Shown here: positions 23,979 through 31,654 of the stretch, one piece after another | Layout of the letters: each line of letters begins with the position of its first letter | Numbering within the stretch: the stretch's first letter is position 1 | DNA from: Knufia peltigerae | Lineage: Eukaryota; Ascomycota; Eurotiomycetes; Chaetothyriales; Trichomeriaceae | Length of the DNA stretch: 36,174 bases | Direction of reading: 5' to 3' | NCBI GenBank assembly: GCA_030247855.1 | Contig: JAPDRN010000212.1 | Location: 1-36,174, forward strand | Program-made: the position numbers and the translations under genes | Notes under the pieces: model-generated | Told to the model about the DNA's origin: nothing | What the model saw: the letters and a program-made list of their open reading frames with translations, nothing else | Database searches by the model: none

Positions 23979-24082
23979 GGCCGGGTAGATGGGCTGCGCA
24001 GGGGACGCTGCAAGTACGTCCCTGTAAGCTCGGTCGCCGCATCCATGCGGCTCACGCCCCTGCGCAACCCATCTACCCGGCC
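23979..24082 (-). repeat. Structured inverted-repeat element, copy A
   Basis: Terminal arms of 26 nt (23979-24004 and 24057-24082) pair with one mismatch. Inside is a perfect 16-nt palindrome at 24036-24051. Read on the minus strand, the core contains GCAGGGGCGT, the palindrome, CGAGCTTACA (24023-24032) and ACTTGCAGCGTCCCCTGC (23998-24015). The same ordered blocks occur in the element at 35001-35178, so the two are members of one family. It is not protein coding. It lies 56 nt after the rep stop and could end rep transcription. Confidence 0.8.
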
Positions 24083-24191
24083 TTGGACAGGTTCCGCGCG
24101 CGCCAGCCACGGAAAAGAAAAAGAAGATCAAAGGCAACGGCAACAGCCGGGCGTTGAGGCACAATCGGGGTCTCTGGCTGGAGGTTTGTCC

Positions 24192-24716
24192 GTGCACCCG
24201 ATTGAAAGCGAACGCCTGCGGCTGCGGGCCATTGAACCGGACCGCGATGCGGTGCCGATGCTGGCGCTGCTCAACGATCCGGGCTTCGTGCGTTTCATTG
24301 GTGACCGCAACGTGCGCGACGAAGCGCAGGCGCGCGAGTACATCGCCCTGCGTGTGCTGCACAGCTATGCGTTGAATGGCTTCGGCATGTATGCGATCGA
24401 GCGGCTGTCCGATGGTGCGTGGCTGGGCAACGCCGGGCTGGTGCGCCGTGAGGGGTTGCCGGCGCCGGATATCGGCTACGCGGTGTTGTCCGAGTACGCT
24501 GGGCAGGGCTATGCCAGCGAGGCGGCGCGGGCGGTGTTCAATCACGCACGCACGGTGCTGGGCCTGCAGGATCTGTATGGCATCACCGATCTGGACAACG
24601 ACGTCTCGGCGAAGGTGCTGCTGGGTCTGGGCATGCACGAGCGCGGGGTCATCCAGCTGCCAGGTATCGACAGCCCCAGCCGCCTATACGCCACGCTCGG
24701 CGCGGCCGAGGTTTGA
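24192..24716 (+). CDS. GNAT family N-acetyltransferase (RimJ-like)
   Basis: A 174-residue acetyltransferase of the GNAT fold, subgroup Acetyltransf_3 (RimJ/RimL-like). The start MHPIESERLRLRAIEPDRDA is typical. The acetyl-CoA pyrophosphate loop reads GYAVLSEYAGQGYASEA (Q/R-x-x-G-x-G/A type). The tail holds LGLGMHERGVIQLPG. The substrate is unknown; members modify protein N-termini, amino acids or antibiotics. The initiation codon is GTG at 24192, with GGAGG 7 nt upstream, which decides the start. It stands alone between element A and a palindromic repeat at its 3' end. Confidence 0.9.
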   Translation: MHPIESERLRLRAIEPDRDAVPMLALLNDPGFVRFIGDRNVRDEAQAREYIALRVLHSYALNGFGMYAIERLSDGAWLGNAGLVRREGLPAPDIGYAVLSEYAGQGYASEAARAVFNHARTVLGLQDLYGITDLDNDVSAKVLLGLGMHERGVIQLPGIDSPSRLYATLGAAEV

Positions 24717-24720
24717 TCGT

Positions 24721-24786
24721 GGTGGGTGCCGACCGTTGGTCGGCACGACAGAGTGCCACCGTGCCGACCAACGGTCGGCACCCACC
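24721..24786. repeat. Perfect 26-bp inverted repeat between convergent genes
   Basis: Arms 24721-24746 and 24761-24786 are exact reverse complements, separated by 14 nt. Each arm itself contains the palindromic core TGCCGACCGTTGGTCGGCA. The unit looks like a SMAG-related variant without the GTAG head. It lies between the GNAT stop (24716) and the YceH-type stop (24790) and is suited to act as a bidirectional terminator. Confidence 0.85.
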
Positions 24787-24789
24787 GCC

Positions 24790-25443
24790 TCAGCCGCCGC
24801 GCAGCTCTACCAGCTGCGCCTGCAGCTCGGCCACGGCTGCTTCCAGCTGGGCCACGCGTTCGGCCAGGCCGGGGTCGGCCGACTCGGCACCGCCGCCGCT
24901 GCTGGCGTACTTCGCCGCCAACGCCGCGCCGTCCACTTCACCGCACAGCAGGTGCATGTAGCGGTCTTCGCGCTGGCCGCTGGCGCGCGGCAGCACCACC
25001 AGCAGGGCACGTTGCTGCAGGCGCTCGATGGCGTGGCGGGCTTCGTCGGCATCGGCGAAGCGGTGCAGGCGCTCGGCACGGGTGACCAGTTCGCCAAGCG
25101 TCTGCGGCCCGCGCAGCAGCAGCAGGGCCAGCAGCACGGTCTGCTGCCGGGTCAGGTCCAGCGCGCTCTGCAGGCGGTGCTCGTAGCGGTCGGCGCGCGA
25201 GGAGAAGTGCTGGCGGGCCAGGCCCAGGGTCTCCAGCTGGCGCAATGCGTGTTCCACGCTGCCGGCGCTTACGTTCATCACCGGCTCGCGGGCGGTCTTC
25301 TGGTTGGCGGCCGATTGCGCGGCGTTGACCGTCAGCGGGTAGGTGTCCGGGGTGGTGGCTTCCTTCTCCACCAGGCAGCCCAGCAGGCGCGCCTGTACGG
25401 CATCCAGCAGCGGAACGTCGGGGGTCTGGGCAGGGTCGGTCAT
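24790..25443 (-). CDS. YceH family protein (DUF480)
   Basis: A 217-residue protein of the YceH/DUF480 family. The N-terminal winged-helix pair is clear: LLDAVQARLLGCLVEKEATT, PDTYPLTVNAAQSAANQKTA and the second wHTH with VLLALLLLRGPQTLGELVTR. The C-terminal 45 residues are a predicted coiled coil (LAERVAQLEAAVAELQAQLVE). The tandem winged helices suggest nucleic-acid binding, but the function is not known. The ATG at 25443 begins at the conserved N-terminus. It is divergent from the e(P4)-type phosphatase gene, with a 100-bp gap. Confidence 0.92.
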   Translation of the reverse strand: MTDPAQTPDVPLLDAVQARLLGCLVEKEATTPDTYPLTVNAAQSAANQKTAREPVMNVSAGSVEHALRQLETLGLARQHFSSRADRYEHRLQSALDLTRQQTVLLALLLLRGPQTLGELVTRAERLHRFADADEARHAIERLQQRALLVVLPRASGQREDRYMHLLCGEVDGAALAAKYASSGGGAESADPGLAERVAQLEAAVAELQAQLVELRGG

Positions 25444-25543
25444 GGCGGCTTCCGGAAGACAACGTGTCAACCGCCAAGCATAGCCGTCCCGGCGGCGCCT
25501 TTGCCGGTAAAATGGACCGGTATATCTGATTGCCGGTGAATCC

Positions 25544-26464
25544 ATGCGTCGTCCCGTTTCCTTGTCCCTGACCCTGATCGCCACCGCGGTGCTGGGCCTG
25601 TCTGCCTGCAAGCGCGTGGAAGCGCCTGCCGAAGCCGCCGCCCCGCAAGCGCCTGCCGCTGCCGCAAAGGCCGACGGCGCCCCTGACGCGACCGCCAACG
25701 ACAACCTCAATGCCGTGCTGTGGATGCAGCGCGCGCAGGAATACAGGGCGATCACCGAGCAGACCTACCGTGCCGCCGCTGACCATCTGGACGTTGCGCT
25801 GAAGGAAGCCCACTGGGATGCGCTGGTGCCGGAAGAGCGCGGCAACGAGGCCAAGGGCCTGAAGCCGGCCGTGGTGCTGGACGTGGATGAGACCGTGCTG
25901 GACAACTCGCCCTACCAGGCGCGCCTGGTGCGTGACGGCAAGGAATACGACGAACTCAGCTGGGACCAGTGGGTTGCCGAAAAGAAGGCCAAGGCCATTC
26001 CCGGCGTGGTCGATTTCGCCAAGGCCGCCAACGCCAAGGGCGTGACCCTGCTGTACATCTCCAACCGCGCCGTGCACCTGAAGGACGCGACCCTGGCCAA
26101 CCTGCGCGAGCAGGGCCTGCCGGTGGCCGATGACAGCGTGTTCCTCGGTCTGGGCACCGTGGTTGAAGGTTGCGAGCAGGCCGGCAGCGAGAAGAACTGC
26201 CGTCGGCGCCTGGCCGGGCAGAAGTACCGCGTGCTGATGCAGTTCGGCGACCAGCTGGGTGACTTCGTGGAAGTGACCGCCAACACCAATGATGGCCGCG
26301 ACGCGCTGCTGCAGCAGTACCACGACTGGTTCGGCGAGCGCTGGTGGATGCTGCCGAACCCGACCTACGGCGGCTTCGAGCCGGCGCAGTTCAACAACGA
26401 TTACTCGCAGTCGCGCCAGTCCCGCCATGACGCCAAGCGTGCCGCCCTGGACTACGCGCCGTGA
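25544..26464 (+). CDS. HAD-type acid phosphatase / 5'-nucleotidase, lipoprotein e(P4) family
   Basis: A 306-residue outer-membrane-type lipoprotein phosphatase. The signal ends in the lipobox LSAC (Cys22), followed by an Ala/Pro-rich linker. The enzyme domain has the family entry NLNAVLWMQRAQEYRA, the HAD nucleophile motif VVLDVDETVLDNS (Asp113 and Asp115), the second motif YISNRAVHLKD, and the acidic motif MQFGDQLGDF. Family members dephosphorylate nucleotides such as NMN and other monoesters in the periplasm. The gene ends in the GTGA overlap with pyrF, so the two are translationally coupled, linking nucleotide scavenging with pyrimidine synthesis (inference). A TAAAAT box lies 30 nt upstream of the ATG. 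Confidence 0.93.
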   Translation: MRRPVSLSLTLIATAVLGLSACKRVEAPAEAAAPQAPAAAAKADGAPDATANDNLNAVLWMQRAQEYRAITEQTYRAAADHLDVALKEAHWDALVPEERGNEAKGLKPAVVLDVDETVLDNSPYQARLVRDGKEYDELSWDQWVAEKKAKAIPGVVDFAKAANAKGVTLLYISNRAVHLKDATLANLREQGLPVADDSVFLGLGTVVEGCEQAGSEKNCRRRLAGQKYRVLMQFGDQLGDFVEVTANTNDGRDALLQQYHDWFGERWWMLPNPTYGGFEPAQFNNDYSQSRQSRHDAKRAALDYAP

Positions 26465-27186
26465 GCCGCGCCCCGCTGCCGCTGCGCGACGACGAGCGCC
26501 TGATCTTCGCGCTGGACGTGCCTGACCGCGTGCAGGCACTGGAGTGGGTCGACCGCCTTGGCGACAGCGTGGCGTTCTACAAGATCGGCATGGAACTGCT
26601 CGCCTCCGGTGAGTACTTCCAGGTACTGGACGAACTGGCACGCCGCGACAAGCGGGTGTTCGTCGACCTGAAGTTCTTCGATATCCCCGCCACCGCCGCA
26701 GCGGTGATCAAGCGACTGGCGCAGTGGCCGGTCAGCTACGCCACCATCCACGGCTGGCACCCGGCGATGATGGAGGCCTGCGCGGCGGCCAACAGCGGCG
26801 ACATGCGCTTGTTGGCGGTGACCGTGCTGACCTCGATGGGCCGCCCGGACCTGGCGCAGATGGGCATCGACCGCGAGCCGGTGGAGGTCGTGGTCGAGCG
26901 CGCGCTGGCCGCACAGGCTGCGGGCATCGACGGCGTGATCGCTTCCGGCCAGGAAGCGGGTCCGATCCGTGCCGCGACCGGCGCCGGTTTCTCGATCGTC
27001 TGCCCAGGCATCCGCCCCGGTGGCCCGGTCGGCGATGACCAGAAGCGCACCGTGGGTGTGGCGCAGGCGTTTGCCGATGGCGCCGATGCCATCGTGGTCG
27101 GTCGTCCGATCCGCCTGGCATCTGATCCGCAGGCCGCCGCACACGCGATCCAGCAGGAAATCGCGACGGCGTTGGCCACGCGCTGA
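26461..27186 (+). CDS. pyrF: Orotidine 5'-phosphate decarboxylase
   Basis: A 241-residue group I OMP decarboxylase, which makes UMP from OMP in the last step of pyrimidine synthesis. RLIFALDVPDRVQALEWVD is the N-terminal strand, FYKIGMELL follows, and the catalytic Lys/Asp motif is VFVDLKFFDIPAT. The phosphate-binding end is VCPGIRPGGPVGDDQKR and GADAIVVGRPI. All are intact. It starts with GTG at 26461 inside the stop of the phosphatase gene (GTGA overlap), which fixes the start. A hairpin terminator follows at 27220. Confidence 0.97.
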   Translation: MSRAPLPLRDDERLIFALDVPDRVQALEWVDRLGDSVAFYKIGMELLASGEYFQVLDELARRDKRVFVDLKFFDIPATAAAVIKRLAQWPVSYATIHGWHPAMMEACAAANSGDMRLLAVTVLTSMGRPDLAQMGIDREPVEVVVERALAAQAAGIDGVIASGQEAGPIRAATGAGFSIVCPGIRPGGPVGDDQKRTVGVAQAFADGADAIVVGRPIRLASDPQAAAHAIQQEIATALATR

Positions 27187-27219
27187 GCACCGCCGCGAAG
27201 GCGGCCACGGCGGCACCAC

Positions 27220-27258
27220 GAACGCCATCCCGTCGAATGCGGGGTGGCGTTCTCGTTT
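27220..27258 (+). terminator. Hairpin terminator after pyrF
   Basis: Arms 27220-27232 and 27240-27252 form a 13-bp stem with one G-T pair and a 7-nt loop, followed by TCGTTTAT. It starts 34 nt after the pyrF stop. Confidence 0.75.
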
Positions 27259-27420
27259 ATGCCTGTTGCCCTGACGCACCCGGCCCGGGCCGGGGAAACG
27301 GTGTGCCGGCGACCGCGACGTTTATGCCCGAATCGCCGGAAAACATGCCGTAGATTTCATTGAAGGGATCTGGTGACGCGACTGGTCCAATAAAATCAAT
27401 GAGTTGAATGATGATTTGTC
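27259..27420. other. Intergenic stretch upstream of the putative sRNA
   Basis: No gene is credible here. The part from about 27388 to 27420 is markedly AT-rich (AATAAAATCAATGAG and following) for this genome and could serve as an UP-element or regulator-binding region for the promoter at 27426. Confidence 0.35.
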
Positions 27421-27425
27421 ATGTG

Positions 27426-27454
27426 TTGCGTTAACTTTGCGCGCAGCGTAGGAT
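27426..27454 (+). promoter_or_regulatory. Sigma-70-type promoter for a putative small RNA
   Basis: TTGCGT (27426-27431) and TAGGAT (27449-27454) are separated by exactly 17 bp. Both match the consensus at 4 of 6 bases. Transcription would start near 27460-27462. Confidence 0.5.
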
Positions 27455-27460
27455 CGCCGC

Positions 27461-27558
27461 CATCCGGTCTTCGGGCCGGACATGCGCCACAACACTGTCC
27501 ACCGGCCTCGCGCCGGTTTGAAGAGTCTGCGATCCCTGTGATCCGGGCTCTTTTTTTT
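27461..27558 (+). ncRNA. Putative small RNA of about 98 nt
   Basis: The interval behind the promoter at 27426 folds into three consecutive hairpins. The first is TCCGGTC-TTCG-GGCCGGA (27463-27480), capped by the very stable UUCG tetraloop. The second is ACCGGC-CTCGC-GCCGGT (27501-27517). The third is the terminator hairpin with AAGAGTC (27521-27527) paired to GGCTCTT (27546-27552) and a run of eight Ts. Between the first two is an unpaired stretch with ACAACACTGTCC. No ORF with a ribosome binding site fits. I do not recognise a named family. It could instead be an attenuated leader of the lipoprotein gene at 27702, which starts 144 nt after the T-run. Confidence 0.5.
27521..27558 (+). terminator. 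Intrinsic terminator with an eight-T run
   Basis: The outer stem AAGAGTC/GGCTCTT encloses an inner GATC/GATC pairing, and T8 lies at 27551-27558. It is the strongest intrinsic terminator in the window, yet no protein gene ends nearby upstream, as pyrF has its own terminator at 27220. Confidence 0.88.
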
Positions 27559-27701
27559 GTCCGCGCGGTACGGGGAGGCCCGTCGGCACGCGGCATGGAG
27601 TCACCGCGCAGCGAGGGCCTTGGCAGAAACCGTGACGCCCCGGCTTGCCGCTGTCACGTCGCAGGCCGCAAGATGCGGACCGGTCCGGGGAGTCCGATTG
27701 C
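27559..27701. other. Spacer between the sRNA terminator and the lipoprotein gene
   Basis: A 143-bp GC-rich spacer. A GGGGAG ribosome binding site near 27687-27692 serves the ATG at 27702. No clear promoter boxes are visible, although the lipoprotein-plsB operon needs one. Confidence 0.35.
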
Positions 27702-28655
27702 ATGAGCGTTGTAGTGCGAGGAAGGTCTGCGCGGGGATGGGGGCTGGCGGCCATGCTGCTGCTGGCCATCGCCGCATGCCGTGAATCCGGCAGCGATCCG
27801 GCCGCCGCGCCGGCCGAACCTGTCGCCGCGGTACAGGCGATGGCGCAACGGCTGGCCGAGGACGACCTGGTCGGCTATGCAAAGCTGTCGGTGCCTCCCA
27901 GCCAGTATCAGCGCCTGCAGCAGGCGTGGGCCGACGGCCACAGCCAGTGGCCGCTGACCGGACTGCCGCTCGGCGACCAGTTGCTGCCGATGCTGGCGGC
28001 GCTGCGTGAGCCCGGCGCCAGCGTGCAGCTGCAGCGAAGTTTCGACCGCCAGCTGGCCGGCCAGGCCCGCGCCGTACGTCAGGCTGCGCAGTCGATGGGC
28101 AACTTCGGCGTGCAGTACCTGCGGCACCAGAAGGGCTATACGCCGGGCCAGCAGGCGCATTACATCCAGCTGGTGCAGACCCTGGCGGCCTGGGCCCAGG
28201 ACGCGCCCATCAGCGACCGAGCCAGAGCCCGCAGCAGTATCGCCGCCCTCGTAGGCGCCGCCGCCAAGATCGGTTTCCAGGACGACGCCGGCCTGCAGGC
28301 TGCGGGCATGGAAGGCAGCCTGCAGCAGCTGGCGCCGTTCATCCACACGGTGAAGGCCGTGCTGGCCAGCTACGGGCTGGGCGTGGACGAGGCGCTGCGC
28401 AGCATGCGCGGCGAGCTGCTGTCGGTGGAAGGCGACAACGCCCTGGTGCGCCTGCAGTACGAGCTGGCTGGCCGCGCGATGACCGTGCAGGTGCCGCTGA
28501 GCCGGCGTGAGGGGCACTGGTACCTGACCCGTACCCTGGCCGATACCGACGCCCTGCTGCGCCAGGCCGATGCGGCGCGCGCTGCTGCCGGTCCGGGCCC
28601 GGTCGCCACCCCGACAACCGATGGGGAAGCGGCAACGCCGTCGGCTAAGCCATAA
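27702..28655 (+). CDS. Lipoprotein of unknown function, coupled to plsB
   Basis: A 317-residue protein I do not recognise. The N-terminus is a lipoprotein signal (ARGWGLAAMLLLAIAAC, lipobox IAAC), so it should be anchored in the envelope. The mature part is helical and Ala/Gln/Leu-rich with no Cys and no obvious catalytic motif; segments such as LVGYAKLSVPPSQYQRLQQAW and QVPLSRREGHWYLTRTLADT suggest one compact domain with a beta-strand end. The C-terminus is a low-complexity Ala/Pro/Thr tail. The ATG at 27702 starts the signal; the frame extends upstream without a usable site. Its TAA overlaps the plsB ATG by one base (TAATG), so translation is coupled. A role near phospholipid synthesis or envelope maintenance is only a guess from this coupling. 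Confidence 0.8.
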   Translation: MSVVVRGRSARGWGLAAMLLLAIAACRESGSDPAAAPAEPVAAVQAMAQRLAEDDLVGYAKLSVPPSQYQRLQQAWADGHSQWPLTGLPLGDQLLPMLAALREPGASVQLQRSFDRQLAGQARAVRQAAQSMGNFGVQYLRHQKGYTPGQQAHYIQLVQTLAAWAQDAPISDRARARSSIAALVGAAAKIGFQDDAGLQAAGMEGSLQQLAPFIHTVKAVLASYGLGVDEALRSMRGELLSVEGDNALVRLQYELAGRAMTVQVPLSRREGHWYLTRTLADTDALLRQADAARAAAGPGPVATPTTDGEAATPSAKP

Positions 28656-31291
28656 TGACGCCGATGTCGAAACAGAACCCGCTGCCGTTCCCCGGCGAAG
28701 AATCCCAGCCGACGCCCGCCGACACGGCGCCGGCGTCCCCCTCGACCGACGCCGGTACGCCGCCGGCGACGACGCCGGTGCACGCGCGTCCTGCCGGTCG
28801 CCGCCCGCTGTGGGCGCGCCTGCTCGGGCGTCTGGTGGAACCCTGGCTGTCGCTGAAGATCGAGCCGGAAGACCCAGGCCAGTACAACGATGGCCGCCCG
28901 GTCATGTACGTGCTGGAAGACTACGGCCTGTCCAACGCGCTGATCCTGGACAAGGCCTGCCGCCAGGCTGGCCTGCCGTCGCCGCTGGTGCCGCTGGCCG
29001 GTGACCCCACCGGTCGCAAGCGCGCCTACCTCGCCCTGTCGCGCCGCAGCTCCAGCAACTCGCTGATTCCCGAGCAGCGCGGCGCAAAGACCCATTCCGA
29101 TTCGCTGGCCAAGGTCCTGCAGGCCCATCGCGTGCGCGACGACCTGGATGTGCACCTGGTGCCGGTATCGATCTTCGTCGGTCGCGCCCCGGACAAGCAG
29201 AGCGGCTGGTTCGCTGTGCTGTTCTCGGAGAACTGGGCGCTGGTCGGTCGCTTCCGCCGCCTGCTGGGCCTGCTGCTGAACGGCCGCAGCACGATCGTGC
29301 GCTTCGCACCGCCGATTTCGTTGCGCTCGATCATCGACGAGGGCCTGGAGCCCGAGCGTACGGTGCGCAAGCTGCAGCGCGTGCTGCGGACCCATTTCCG
29401 CCGCATCCGCGAGTCGGTGATCGGCCCTGACCTGTCGACCCGGCGCCTGCTGGTGGACCAGGTGCTGGCCGCCGAGACGGTGCGTGAGGCGATCGCCTCC
29501 CAGGCCAAGCGCGACAACAGCAAGACGAGCGATGCCTGGAAGAAGGCGCATGCCTACGCTTGGGAAATCGCTGCGGACTATTCCAGTCCGGTGGTGCGCT
29601 CGGCCAGCTTCATGCTCAGCCACGTGTGGAACCGCATCTACGCCGGCGTGCTTGTGCACCACCTGGACAAGTTCAAGGCCGCCGCGCCAGGCCACGAAGT
29701 GGTCTACGTGCCCAGCCACCGCAGCCACATGGATTACCTGCTGCTGTCCTACCTGCTGTACGACCGCGGCATCGTGCCGCCGCACATCGTGGCCGGCATC
29801 AACCTGAACCTGCCGGTGGTCGGCACCCTGCTGCGCAAGGGCGGTGCGTTCTTCATCCGCCGTTCGATCCGCGGCAACGCGCTGTATTCGGCGGTGCTCA
29901 GCGAATACGTCGCGCAGCTGGTCGCAGGCGGCTATTCGATCGAGTACTTCGTCGAGGGCGGGCGCTCGCGTACCGGTCGTCTGCTGCAGCCCAAGGGCGG
30001 CATGATCTCGATGACCCTGCGCGCCTTCCTGCGCCAGCCGCGCAAGCCGGTGCTGTTCCAGCCCATCTACATCGGCTACGAGAAGCTGATGGAGGGCGGC
30101 AGCTACCTGGATGAACTGTCCGGGCGGCCGAAGGAGAAGGAATCGATCTGGCAGCTGCTGTGGGGCATCCCCAAGGTGCTCAAGCAGAACTACGGCCAGG
30201 TGGTGGTGAACTTCGGCGAACCCATCGCGCTGAACGATGTGCTGGCCGAGAAGGCTCCGGAGTGGGGTGGGGAGGCGGTGTCCGAGGACGAGAAGCCCTC
30301 ATGGCTGTCGACCACCGTCGACACCCTGGCCGAGCGCATCCAGGTGCGCATCAACGGCGCGGCCGACGTCAATCCGATCAACCTGCTGGCGCTGGCGCTG
30401 CTGTCCACGCCCAAGCATGCGATGGGCGAGGCCGACCTGATCGCCCAGATCGAGCTGTGCAAGACCCTGCTGGTGGAGATGCCGTATTCGGGCCGGGTGA
30501 CAGTGACCCCGCACTCGCCGGAGCGGATCATCGCCCACGCCGAAGAGATCAACGTCCTCACCCGCATCAAGCACCCGCTGGGCGATGTGCTCAGTGTCAG
30601 CGGCGACACCGCGGTGCTGCTGAGCTATTTCCGCAACAACGTGGTGCACCTGTTCACCGCGTCTTCGTGGGTGGCCTGCTGCTTCCAGAACAACCGCCGC
30701 ATGAGCCGCACCGGCCTGGTCCAGCTGGGCCGCACGGTATACCCGTTCCTGCAGGCCGAGCTGTTCCTGCCGTGGAGCGAGGACGAGTTCGCCCAGCGCA
30801 TCGACCAGACCATCGACGTGTTCGTGCGTGAGGGCCTGCTGCAGAACGTGAATGAAGACGACGGCGGCATTCTCGCCCGCAACACCGGGCAGACCGACGA
30901 AGTGTTCCGCCTGCGGGCGATCGGCCATTCGCTGCAGCAGGCGTTCGAGCGGTATTACATCGCCATTTCGGTGCTGGTGAAGAACGGCCCGGGCACGCTC
31001 GGCGCCGCCGAACTGGAAAGCCTGTGCCAGCAGGCCGCGCAGCGCCTGAGCCTGCTCTATGCGCCAGCCGCACCGGAGTTCTTCGACAAGTCGCTGTTCC
31101 GCGGGTTCATCCAGAAGCTGCGCGAGCTGCGCCTGGTGTGGCCGGACGAGAACAGCAAGCTGCTGTTCGACGATCGTCTGGACGCCTGGGCCAAGGATGC
31201 CAAGTTCATCCTCGGCCGCGAGCTGCGCCACACCATCGAACGGGTCAGCCCGGAAGCGGCGCGCCCGGACGAACCGGCACCGCAGGATTGA
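28655..31291 (+). CDS. plsB: Glycerol-3-phosphate 1-O-acyltransferase PlsB
   Basis: An 878-residue inner-membrane enzyme that acylates sn-glycerol 3-phosphate at position 1, the first step of phospholipid synthesis. The four acyltransferase motifs are complete: block I VPSHRSHMDYLLLSY with catalytic His355 and Asp360, block II GGAFFIRRSIRG, block III YFVEGGRSRTGRLL and block IV VLFQPIYIGYEKL. Length is slightly above the E. coli enzyme because of a disordered Pro/Thr-rich N-terminus (residues 10-48). The start is ATG at 28655, in the TAATG overlap with the upstream lipoprotein gene; an ATG three codons later is also possible. The stop overlaps a TTG start of the next gene (TTGA). Confidence 0.97.
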   Translation: MTPMSKQNPLPFPGEESQPTPADTAPASPSTDAGTPPATTPVHARPAGRRPLWARLLGRLVEPWLSLKIEPEDPGQYNDGRPVMYVLEDYGLSNALILDKACRQAGLPSPLVPLAGDPTGRKRAYLALSRRSSSNSLIPEQRGAKTHSDSLAKVLQAHRVRDDLDVHLVPVSIFVGRAPDKQSGWFAVLFSENWALVGRFRRLLGLLLNGRSTIVRFAPPISLRSIIDEGLEPERTVRKLQRVLRTHFRRIRESVIGPDLSTRRLLVDQVLAAETVREAIASQAKRDNSKTSDAWKKAHAYAWEIAADYSSPVVRSASFMLSHVWNRIYAGVLVHHLDKFKAAAPGHEVVYVPSHRSHMDYLLLSYLLYDRGIVPPHIVAGINLNLPVVGTLLRKGGAFFIRRSIRGNALYSAVLSEYVAQLVAGGYSIEYFVEGGRSRTGRLLQPKGGMISMTLRAFLRQPRKPVLFQPIYIGYEKLMEGGSYLDELSGRPKEKESIWQLLWGIPKVLKQNYGQVVVNFGEPIALNDVLAEKAPEWGGEAVSEDEKPSWLSTTVDTLAERIQVRINGAADVNPINLLALALLSTPKHAMGEADLIAQIELCKTLLVEMPYSGRVTVTPHSPERIIAHAEEINVLTRIKHPLGDVLSVSGDTAVLLSYFRNNVVHLFTASSWVACCFQNNRRMSRTGLVQLGRTVYPFLQAELFLPWSEDEFAQRIDQTIDVFVREGLLQNVNEDDGGILARNTGQTDEVFRLRAIGHSLQQAFERYYIAISVLVKNGPGTLGAAELESLCQQAAQRLSLLYAPAAPEFFDKSLFRGFIQKLRELRLVWPDENSKLLFDDRLDAWAKDAKFILGRELRHTIERVSPEAARPDEPAPQD

Positions 31292-31644
31292 ACCTGCGGC
31301 GCCTGTCGGGCCTGGCCGCGTTGATCGCGGCCGCAGGCCTGGCGGTTGCTTCAGTGCAGGCTGCAGAGGCCTGCGTGGACGATACCCTGCCGGGGCGACT
31401 GGCCGATGCGCCGGTGCGCCTGTGTATCGAGGCAAAGGCCGGGCAACCGGCGCGCTACCAGCTGTGGCTGGCCGGCGAGGTGCGTATCAGTGGTGATGAA
31501 CCCGCCGCTCGGCAGGGTCTTGGCGGGGACTGGTACGGCCATCCGCTGGGCCTGCGCTGTACCGGTGCCGGCAACGTGCGCCGCTGTGACCTGACCGTGG
31601 ACGGCGAGGCGGCCTGGAGTGCGGAGCTGGCGCTGCCGCGTTGA
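31288..31644 (+). CDS. Small exported four-Cys protein, unknown function
   Basis: A 118-residue protein that I do not recognise. Its first 25 residues are a signal peptide (MNLRRLSGLAALIAAAGLAV, cleavage at VQA/AEA). The mature part of about 92 residues holds four Cys (in EACVDD, RLCIEAK, LRCTGAG and RRCDLTV), consistent with two disulfides, and looks all-beta (YQLWLAGEVRISGDEP and CDLTVDGEAAWSAELALP). The only possible start that keeps the signal intact is TTG at 31288, overlapping the plsB stop as TTGA, so it is probably expressed by translational coupling. It ends 11 nt before a SMAG repeat cluster. Conservation beside plsB in relatives would confirm it. Confidence 0.72.
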   Translation: MNLRRLSGLAALIAAAGLAVASVQAAEACVDDTLPGRLADAPVRLCIEAKAGQPARYQLWLAGEVRISGDEPAARQGLGGDWYGHPLGLRCTGAGNVRRCDLTVDGEAAWSAELALPR

Positions 31645-31654
31645 TGAGGGCCCC

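Noticed and set aside
21845..24067. The upstream extension of the tdk frame through rep on the minus strand
   Set aside because: The frame is open by chance over the antisense of rep. The real start is the conserved MAKLYFYYS at 21844.
27421..27705. A 94-codon frame overlapping the putative sRNA
   Set aside because: It runs through an intrinsic terminator, lacks a ribosome binding site and gives a low-complexity Arg/Ser/Gly-rich product.
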